From: Calvatia gigantea
Taxonomy: Eukaryota; Basidiomycota; Agaricomycetes; Agaricales; Lycoperdaceae
DNA: 64,000 nt
NCBI GenBank assembly: GCA_025093985.1
Contig: JACAAK010000003.1
Coordinates: forward strand, 4,774,001 to 4,838,000
Direction: 5' to 3'
The stretch's first letter is position 1, and each line of letters starts with the position of its first letter. A program made the position numbers and the translations under genes. The notes beneath the pieces were generated by a model, which was given only the letters and a program-made list of their open reading frames with translations, did no database searches and was not told where the DNA came from. Shown here one piece after another: positions 56,411-64,000 of the stretch.

Positions 56411-59360
56411 GGTGTGCATCTTTTACTCCGCCTAAGGAACAATCGCACAATAGAGCAGGGGAATTCGGGATACGGTTGCAGATATAAAAGTCAGTATATT
56501 GTTTATACATGGATGTGGCAACTCGGTCTACAGCGATGTACTAAGTGGGTTGCAGGGTAACACAAAATATACACGATTCCCAACAGATGCGTTCAACAAT
56601 ACAATACATTGGCCCGCCGTCTTGGACCCTACCAGTAAAGCAGTGGACGACGTGTGTAAGGTGAGGTTATTCAGCAGTTTAGCGAGCGGCCCTGGTTTCT
56701 CTCCAGTTGAGAAGGGTCGATTCGGGTCCACTTGGTCCTGCAATTGTCGTAGATTAGATTTTCACTCGCAGAGACAGACGTAAGGGCACACACCGTCTCA
56801 GTTAAAATTTGATCTGTATAGGATTTTATCTTGACTATGCGACCACCGCTACTACCATCACGCATATCACCATCATCAGGACTTGTTACTGTGATTTTGA
56901 AGGACGTGGCAGCGAGGTCGATCAAATCATAATGTTGATCCACAACGTCGAGTTTTCGCAGAAGGCCTTTTTCTTGAAGAAGAACATGTTCCTATAAAAA
57001 GAGATATTCGCTGCTAACCTCGACAGAAACACATACGAACTCACGTCGCCAACAAGCCAGTCCAAGAACGCAACGAATCGATAGGGAACATCAGGAGACA
57101 CATAACCATCCACGAGGACACGGAAGTTGATTTTCTCGAAAACTTCTACGAATTCAGAAGTACCTTGACCATTCGGATAGGTCGGTGTAATGAATTCCGA
57201 AAGGACAGGGATCGGAAGCACATGGCAAGAGATGATGGAACAGTGCCCGTCGAGCGTTTTCCCAAGTGTCGGTCCTGAGTTCTTCGTCATCTTCGGGAGA
57301 TGATGGCCAGGAAAGCTGCATTCTTGAAATTTTGGGAGTTCCACCGGCTACAATGGGATGATTAGTGTTTAAACTAAACAAAGCGACCATGCACAAAATA
57401 TTTCGAACGCACTCTCGGTATTTATCTCTTGTAGCGCTCGGAAGATGACATTCCCACAGGTCCACCATGACCTCCTTCGGGTCGATCCAAAATTTCTTCG
57501 ACGCTTTAGGATTGGCGAGGTAATCGAGGAAAGAGGTAGTGGAAGGGCCGCAGTGGTGTCCAAATGGCGTCCTTGGGCGTCGGAATATCGAGAAGTGAAT
57601 GTAACATTCTCAGACAGGAATAAGCGTCGTGTTTCTCGATGTTGAGGATATTGCAGAGACTCCAGAACGGAGTAGCGTCACGGGCCCATCCACCAAAGCC
57701 TGATGGCAATACAAGAAATCCAAGTATCCTCTTGGCAGTGGGGTAGGACTCTGGCGGTATCGTACCCAATATTTGTGCGTACATATCGTGAACGGTCTCA
57801 AGAGGTTTAAGGGGGTATCCGGAATTGGACGCTGCGGAGGTAATTGAAGAGAGAACAGACTTGAGTTGAGTCGGGGGATTTGCAATATAAGAGTCGGCAA
57901 TAAAATTCATAACTGCGGTCGCGAATAGGAAAAGGCCTGACGCGGCGAGGAGAAGGTGGCTAAAGTCCTCTACCTTTGGCCAAGGTAGTTCTATCAGGTC
58001 GCTGTAGTCGACTTGAATCTCGTCGAAGCGACCTTGCAAAAAAATCTTGACATCTGCAAGAGCGTCTGGAGATTCCACTGGAACGAACTGGCAATGAATT
58101 TCCTTCGTTCGGTCTTGGCCTTCGCTGAGAATTTTCACCAAATACGTTTCGCGACGACTCGCAACAACCCAGACTAAGGGTGCTGATGGATATTCTCGAA
58201 CGAAATTGGTTATGAGTTGAATGACCCGTTTCTGTGTATCGATGGTGTGGAAGTGGTCCAGACCGTCGATGAAAATAGACAGAAAATGGGAGGGTGTGAC
58301 TAGCTTTGTCCGGCCAAAAGGCTCAGCGATCAACGTATCAAACTGACGTTCCATGTTGGCATCTACGAGAGTTGGATCGCTGCTAATTCGATCTTCCACA
58401 TAGGCCAGGTACGAGGGGTGTTTGGTAGCCAATCGGTAGGCGACAGTGATCCATAATCGTGGCGGGGTGCTTTGGCGGGAAAGGGAACCGGTCCCGGGCT
58501 GTGGGGTACCAGGGTATGTTTGAGGAAAGAAAAGTGTGGCGCCCAGCCGGTCAAGTTTTTCTTCACCCTCCGCAAGAGTCTGCATGATCGCGGATTTTCC
58601 GACACCAGCAGGCCCAGAAAGCCATAGCAACTTCTGACTTGGGTTAGGTTCATGTAACAAGGACTGGATAATCTGGATGAGTTTCAGTCGGGTGCCTTGA
58701 TAACATTGCGGAGGGGGTGCGCGAGCCTCAGAATGAAGTTCGACACCGGACATTGCACGACCCTCCAACCAAAGTAGATCTAAAACCTCGTTAGCTCCAA
58801 TTTCCAGCTAGATATTAGGGCGTACCTATGGACCCTTGTTTGTTGATATGGATGTGCTCTGCCATCAACGGGTGGTTGATGGTAAAACCAGACGCATAGT
58901 TAAACCAACCGCCGATATAATTGAGCCAGCCACGGTCATGGTTATTGTTGCTGGAAGCTACCCAACGGCGTTCAATGCGGACTAGGATGAATTACTCACT
59001 ACACTTACCCGAATCGTGCTGTGGAGTATTGATTTGAGGTGGTGTTCCTGTTGGTTACTCATTTAGAATTGAGAGTTATAGATCGTGATTTAGACTACCT
59101 CTCGTAAAGTTGCTGATAGGGCTTTCGTGCAATGATGGGGTCGCTCCCGGTGCTGGATGCCCAGTTGAGGTCGCCTGCGGTGGGCGTCCTGATCCGTCTT
59201 CCCTCACCGACAACATAGATGGTATATTCCTGCGCCGCTGCGATGTTACTTGAGCCGGTAAGAGGCGATGCATGCCGTTTGTTGAAAACAGAGCCTGAGG
59301 GCAGGATTCTGATGGACCAGTGTACGCTGGGAGCGGCGTAGGGGTCCAGACGATTGAAAT
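56411..59360 (-). repeat. NACHT-gene segment, copy 2 (full length)
   Basis: This is the longer copy of the segmental duplication; it includes the ATPase core absent from 53,638-55,170. Homology ends near 56,411 and about 59,360. Confidence 0.8.
57506..58768 (-). CDS. NACHT-domain (STAND) NTPase, central part of a larger, probably broken gene
   Basis: The 420-codon frame has Walker A GPAGVGKS (residues 52-59), preceded by CYQGTRLKLI typical of fungal NACHT proteins, and Walker B FLSIFIDGLD (163-171). A winged-helix-like region follows (PLKPLETVHDMYAQILG). The frame is open upstream to about 58,800 (DLLWLEGRAMSG), and earlier exons probably lie at 59,400-58,800. Near 57,545 the frame changes: PLRPFH is followed by a stop soon after, whereas the shifted frame continues SFLDYLANPKASKKFWIDPK, as in the pseudogene at 28,180. 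A one-base frameshift is therefore likely. Such proteins act in fungal non-self recognition and programmed cell death; a role here is inference. Confidence 0.7.
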   Translation of the reverse strand: MEGRAMSGVELHSEARAPPPQCYQGTRLKLIQIIQSLLHEPNPSQKLLWLSGPAGVGKSAIMQTLAEGEEKLDRLGATLFFPQTYPGTPQPGTGSLSRQSTPPRLWITVAYRLATKHPSYLAYVEDRISSDPTLVDANMERQFDTLIAEPFGRTKLVTPSHFLSIFIDGLDHFHTIDTQKRVIQLITNFVREYPSAPLVWVVASRRETYLVKILSEGQDRTKEIHCQFVPVESPDALADVKIFLQGRFDEIQVDYSDLIELPWPKVEDFSHLLLAASGLFLFATAVMNFIADSYIANPPTQLKSVLSSITSAASNSGYPLKPLETVHDMYAQILGTIPPESYPTAKRILGFLVLPSGFGGWARDATPFWSLCNILNIEKHDAYSCLRMLHSLLDIPTPKDAIWTPLRPFHYLFPRLPRQS

Positions 59361-59608
59361 CGGAGAAGAACAGGGTGAGAACGAATTGTGACAAGTGACG
59401 AAGTGAGCACCTGCTTGATTAACGCTGGACTGTCAGCGCAGAGCTAAGCGCTAAGCCATGGTGGTGGCAACGGCCTCAACCTGATCGTCTTCGATAACCA
59501 TCACAATATCTGTCTTGCGCCACGAGTGGAATACGAAACAACAGGATTTAACGAACCTCAAGCCTCAGAAGCCTGCTCCTCCCACTTGTTCACCGGGGCA
59601 AACAACTC

Positions 59609-61300
59609 ATGTCACGATTCATTTCTGTTGGCACCCCGAAACATGATTCATCGAAACTTAACTCAGACGACAGTAATTCCCCTCATGACGACAATTCACC
59701 CTTAGGCAACGCTAGCAGGAACGAAGATTATCCTGTCTACAAGCGCTCCCCCCTATCGTCCATTTCTTCCCGTCACCGGAGCACCTATGATCTGTCTCCC
59801 GAACACGATGTCGCGCAATCACTTGGTAGCATGTCATTCCACTCACCCACCTGGAGCATTGGGCCCCTTCCTTCAGCCACCCATTCACCTGCACTTTTAC
59901 AGCCCATTCCTCTGAGTCCCCTGGTGACACCTGGTGATTCTTTGGGAGATACCCAGGCCGCATTTGGGACCAACTTGCTGGGTGCTGATAGCGACTCGGA
60001 GGAGCTCGATTTCGACGTCGTTCCAGCAAGCCCCGTCGAGGAGGGTGTGACATCTGTTGAAGGATTTCGTTCGACCAGTAGTAGTCGGTCCGAGTCTCCA
60101 GGAAGTCCACTTGGGCGCAGACATCTTCGCCGTTCGTCAAGCAGAACAAGGAGTGAACGAGGTGCAGAAACATGGTTGGAAATGGAATTTGCCTCCGACG
60201 GCAGACCCAGTCCATATCCCAGCCGGCATACAAGCCCCCTTTTGCACTCCAATGAACTTCCAAACGATGATTCTTCTAATTATGGTGGTCTACTCCGCGT
60301 GGGTGGGCACGGAGGTTTTGAAGGCTACAGCACTTCTGGAATATATACGACCAGCAGTGCGGGTGCGAGCGGGTCCCATGACAAGGGACCAATGGCGTCG
60401 CTAAGTTCGTCGTTTGCCCCGGTGGAGGAGAGGTCGGACACACTGTTGCGTAAACCTATAGTGGCTTCGGAAAGGATGCTAATTGCAAGTGGGAGGAGGA
60501 GGAAACGAGAAAGAAAGTTCAATTGTCACATTTGCGGGGACAGCTTTACGTCAAGGCAAAATTTTGGAAAGTGAGAGAGGCCTCCTTCCGGGGGCTCACA
60601 CCTCGCTAACCACTACGACTAGATCACATTCGATCGCACTTGGGAGTGAAACAGGTCAAATGTCGCTGGCCTGGGTGTGGTAAAGCGTTTGGGACATCGC
60701 GTGCCCGCAACCGGCACGAGCGACAACATGCCAAGAATGAGCCTCTCACTTGCGGTGGATGCGGCAAGGAGTTTGCTGATATGAACGCTCTGAACCGACA
60801 CTGTGACTGAATTCACTCCTACACGTACTGCACTTCGTTCTGACGATGATGATTTTTAGTGCGATCAGAAGGTGGCGCGGATTGTCTGAAGTCACAAGAG
60901 GTAGGCGGGTCTGTGGGTGGGCTTGAGAATAAGGGGTCCGAGAATGAGAAGATGGATGCAGGTGAAGCCCCAGTCAGCGGCGGCACTGATTGTAGCCACT
61001 GGGATCAAGGGGAAGGGTAAGGGGGCTTCCGTGTCTGGGATTCCCCCTAGTCCCCTTCTGGACAATTGGGAAGGCGATGACTTCTCTGACCTTCTAATGG
61101 ATATGGATGATCCTCGAAGTCCTCTGGTCACGAAAGACAGCCAAACAGCACAATCATCCGAACAGTCCGATGCATCTGCCTCTGTGAACCAGGGCCCACG
61201 AAATATCCACGAAAATTCTTACGAGAACAGACCAACCCAAGGTCCCTGCTGTTGGCGATCGTGCCCCTTTCACGTTGAAATCACGTATGACTTACCCTGA
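59609..61300 (+). CDS. C2H2 zinc-finger protein, multi-exon
   Basis: Exon 1 (59,609-60,570) encodes a Ser/Pro/Asp-rich 300-residue region and the first half of finger 1 (CHICGDSFTSRQNFG). Exon 2 (60,623-60,802) continues with HIRSHLG, finger 2 (CRWPGCGKAFGTSRARNRH...H) and finger 3 (CGGCGKEFADMNALNRH). Exon 3 (60,860-61,016) continues in frame after a 57-bp intron, and exon 4 (61,051-61,300) follows a 34-bp candidate intron and is acidic (NWEGDDFSDLLMDMDDPRSP). Joining exons 1 and 2 needs one base less than the sequence has: the AAA before GTGAGA carries an extra A. A protein-like tail (EMAQRRLRERNARKAAAALG, ending 61,467) may be a last exon. The protein probably binds DNA and regulates transcription. 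Confidence 0.65.
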
Positions 61301-62262
61301 GTGTTTTAAACCCGAACTGACGGTCTTGTTAAGGCCACATGACGGGATATATTGTAACAATGTCTGCCGAACAGCAGGAGGCTTTTGGCATAGAGATGGC
61401 TCAGAGGCGACTTCGAGAACGAAATGCACGAAAGGCGGCAGCGGCGTTGGGTGCCGGTCAAACCTGAATCATTCAATACATTTTGACGCAAGGCTCTTCC
61501 TGTAGAGACAGTTTTTTTACGCAGGCGAGCTGTTGTCGTTCAAACCTGACGATTCTAACCTGCCAACGTTTAGTAGTATTTAGCTTTCGCTCCTCACACC
61601 CACCCGCTGCCTGGAAACCCATAATTCGTCGTCCATACCAGGCCTAGCGACGGGGCTGCTTATTGCTTATAAATCTGACTGAGAGTTGTCAACTCGGCTG
61701 TATCGAACCAATTCAACAACTTAGGCCCTGAATCTGAAGGTGTGTCTATCTGAAGGTGTCCCGTTTACATGTGGGTTAAAATACTTCACTGGTCATTATG
61801 GTATCGTATTGAATTAGAGAAGTGTGCTCCTCAGTTCGATGTACTTTGCGCTTTTTGAAGTTGATTTGGCATAGATATAGTTCCTGTTATAATGACCCAT
61901 TGGTGCGATGCGATTTGGCTCTATTTTTTTTGGACTCCCCGGCGCCTCGACCTGGAGATGTATGCTTCTGTAAGTAATGGAGTCCGGGCTTGGCTCGGCT
62001 CGATAATTTCGGCTTATGCAGACCACGTATCAAAACTTTTGACCGCTGCAAGGATACAAACTCTTTCCTGCAGTTTTATCTTCATGATCTCAATTTCCAA
62101 CTGTCACGCCCCCCCAATCTCCAGGACAACCTGAACAGGTGATACGGCCGGCGAACTTTCGGCAGCAGGCACGTGGTACTAATCAGACCCTGTGTTCAAG
62201 CTGTGCCTGGACGGCGCTGTTGACACATTCTTCGCGAGCAACCACCAAATCTTGCGCAGATC
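61301..62262. other. Intergenic; possible last exon of the zinc-finger gene
   Basis: The frame at about 61,355-61,467 has typical protein composition and could belong to the zinc-finger gene, but no splice acceptor with the right phase was found. The rest of the stretch holds nothing recognisable. Confidence 0.35.
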
Positions 62263-63811
62263 ATGTCCGCAAGTCGGCGACCACCTGTCTCTTCACGAAA
62301 TCCTCAACGGCCTCTCCAGTCACACATAGCCGACGCTAATGATCCCATTCTGTTCACCGGAATCATGACGCTCGGGACACCTCTGGAACCCCGAAAGAAC
62401 AAGGCGAATCCTCCGAGTGCATCTCGCAATCTCCCCATCTTAACTGCTGGTACAACAGCGCATGGACCCAAACCCGGGAGGAACGGATATTGGGCGAGGA
62501 ATTCCAAGGCACAGAAAGCGCCAGCGAATGTGGCTCCCCAACCTAAAGTTCCCCAAACAGCACCGGCCCCTCAACCCCCTGCTAACTTTCGAAGACCGCC
62601 AGCTCCTCGAGCTGTACAAGCCCACCAGGTCCTTCCGACACCCCGAGGGACATTGACTCTTAAACCACTGCCAGCTTCTCAGCCACTTCCGAGGCAGGTT
62701 CCGCGGCCTAAACCCATGTCAATTCCCAAACCGGTGCCTCTCCCTAAACCACAAACCCTCCCTAATCGTTCGCCCCCAGTCCCTAAACCATTACCCATTC
62801 CTCAAGTGCTTCCAATCACTCGAGCACAATTAACATCACCTGTCAAGGGCCAGGCTACAGTGGATGACGAATCTGAATCTGAATCTAAATCTGAGAATGA
62901 GGAAGAACTAAAAATCAAGAAAAAGAAGATTCTCACTCCTGAACAGGAGGCGCTCAAAGCTCTTCGCCGCAAGCGGAGGCGGGAAGAGAGGGAACGCAAG
63001 AAAGCTGATCATTACCAACTCGTTCTCTCTGCCGCTGAAGCGACCATATCCATCCTGAAAAGGCACGGCCTTTCGAGTGCGGTCTTTGGAAGTCTTGCAT
63101 GCAAGTTGTATGGCACATTCCGAGATCCCAAGGTGTGTATTTCGCGTTTCACACCATGACACATTCGCTAAGTAGCTTATCGGTAGGACTGTTGACCTCC
63201 TCGTGTTCCAACCATTGTCATCTGACCCTGACGTCCGTCACCTCATGGCCGAGCAGACGAAAGCCCTCCTAGTTGACACTGATCCCATTCACTTCTACTT
63301 GAAGCTTCCCCGTGATCCAGAAGCGCCATATCGTATCTTGTACTACCGCAGGGGACCATCTAAACCCTTCTGCAAGGTCGACATCCTTGTTCCTGGCACT
63401 ATGTATCTTCCCAGCATACCCCCTCCTTTGCTATCCCCTAGATCCTCTGGCCAAAGTAGTGCGTCGACCCCAACCGACGTTAGTTCTCAGAATTACCTCA
63501 CGACCGTCTCTGGCATACCCCTCGTCCCATTCTCTCTTTTACTTCTGCATAAGCTTCAGGGATGGGCTGATCATCGCTCCTCCCTTGAGCAGCACAAAAA
63601 ACGCAAGGAAGCTCAAGACGCCGCAGACGTACGACGCTTGTTGGAGATGGGCGGTATGATCACGGATATGGCACGGATGAGGCCGTGGACGAATCCTGAG
63701 TTGTTCTGTGAAGAGTTTCAACAGCTGACGAAGGAACGAGTGAAAGAGTATTGTAAAGTATTCCCAAAGCGGGCGATCTCCTGGAAAATGCTTGGTTTCG
63801 AAACTACCTGA
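62263..63811 (+). CDS. Nucleotidyltransferase-fold protein with proline-rich N-terminus, copy 2
   Basis: Exon 1 starts at ATG 62,263. Residues 1-200 are Pro/Lys-rich and disordered, with KP repeats (PKPVPLPKP), followed by an acidic Ser/Glu stretch and a basic RRKRRREERERKK segment that could be a nuclear signal. GSLACKLY lies before the intron and CKVDILVPG after it, as in copy 1. The usual donor (exon end 63,132) joined to acceptor 63,186 gives GAC TGT TGA, a stop, because of an extra T in what is GACGTTGAT in copy 1. A donor two bases later (exon end 63,134) restores a 498-residue frame but reads PKVTVDLLVF, losing the first catalytic Asp. Exon 2 is 63,187-63,811. The enzyme may be inactive or the T may be an error. 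Confidence 0.65.
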
Positions 63812-64000
63812 TGATTCGGCCGTCATCTCTATTTATTTGGTATATCTGTTATCTTGTCAGTATGTTGTTCACCGTACCCTTGTCGAGCGAGGGAAAATAC
63901 AAAGTTTACACAAAGTCAAGAAGTTGAGGCACGCCCAGGGAGGGCAACCAAACCATATTGAAGTCGAGGTGAAGAAACAATAGTCCCTTGAAGAATAACA
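63812..64000. other. 3' flank of the second nucleotidyltransferase gene
   Basis: Nothing is recognised in this short end of the window. Confidence 0.3.

Noticed and set aside
1..64000. CRISPR arrays, bacterial operons, rRNA genes
   Set aside because: None was seen; gene structure with introns and LTR elements is eukaryotic throughout.

Overview
The window looks like nuclear DNA of a filamentous basidiomycete, most likely an Agaricomycete. This is inferred from short GT-AG introns (about 34-74 bp), chromodomain Ty3/Gypsy retrotransposons, fungal NACHT (STAND) NTPases, a multi-pass membrane protein family resembling one common in mushroom genomes, and a ubiquitin-L40 fusion gene with several small introns. 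No species is claimed.

1-26,465 is a nest of LTR retrotransposons. Outer element I (1,055-26,460; 514-bp LTRs; target duplication GGTGC) is interrupted in gag by element II (11,394-24,618; target duplication ATGTA). II is interrupted in its third ORF by the related element III (11,883-18,779; target duplication GAGCT). The gag gene of III carries a 546-bp solo LTR of another family (target duplication GCTTC), and the 3' LTR of I carries a solo LTR of the II/III family (target duplication CTGGT). All three large elements lie on the minus strand, encode gag and pol with chromodomain, and have an extra ORF 3' of pol. All have a primer-binding site matching their own predicted transcript start, as in self-primed Tf1/sushi elements. 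They are dead copies whose stops and LTR differences are almost entirely transitions. Element I also contains a copy of its own empty target site between two indistinguishable 1,349-bp duplications.

26,466-28,430 is the disrupted host locus: the 3' end of a membrane-protein pseudogene followed by a NACHT pseudogene. 28.4-32.3 kb has no supported gene. 32,352-35,651 (minus) is a two-exon gene for a CBM21 glycogen-targeting subunit of protein phosphatase 1. 35.7-44.6 kb is gene-poor, with a decayed ~350-bp tandem repeat at 37.3-38.3 kb.

44.7-63.8 kb is a mixed set of genes and decaying genes: ubiquitin-L40 (plus) with two single-base insertions; an unrecognised multi-exon gene (minus); two paralogous nucleotidyltransferase-fold genes (47.1 and 62.3 kb, plus); an Old Yellow Enzyme pseudogene (minus); the full-length membrane protein (minus); a duplicated NACHT segment, one copy of which lost its ATPase core (minus); and a C2H2 zinc-finger gene (plus). 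Several otherwise intact genes differ from an open frame by one base, so either recent decay or uncorrected assembly indels must be considered.
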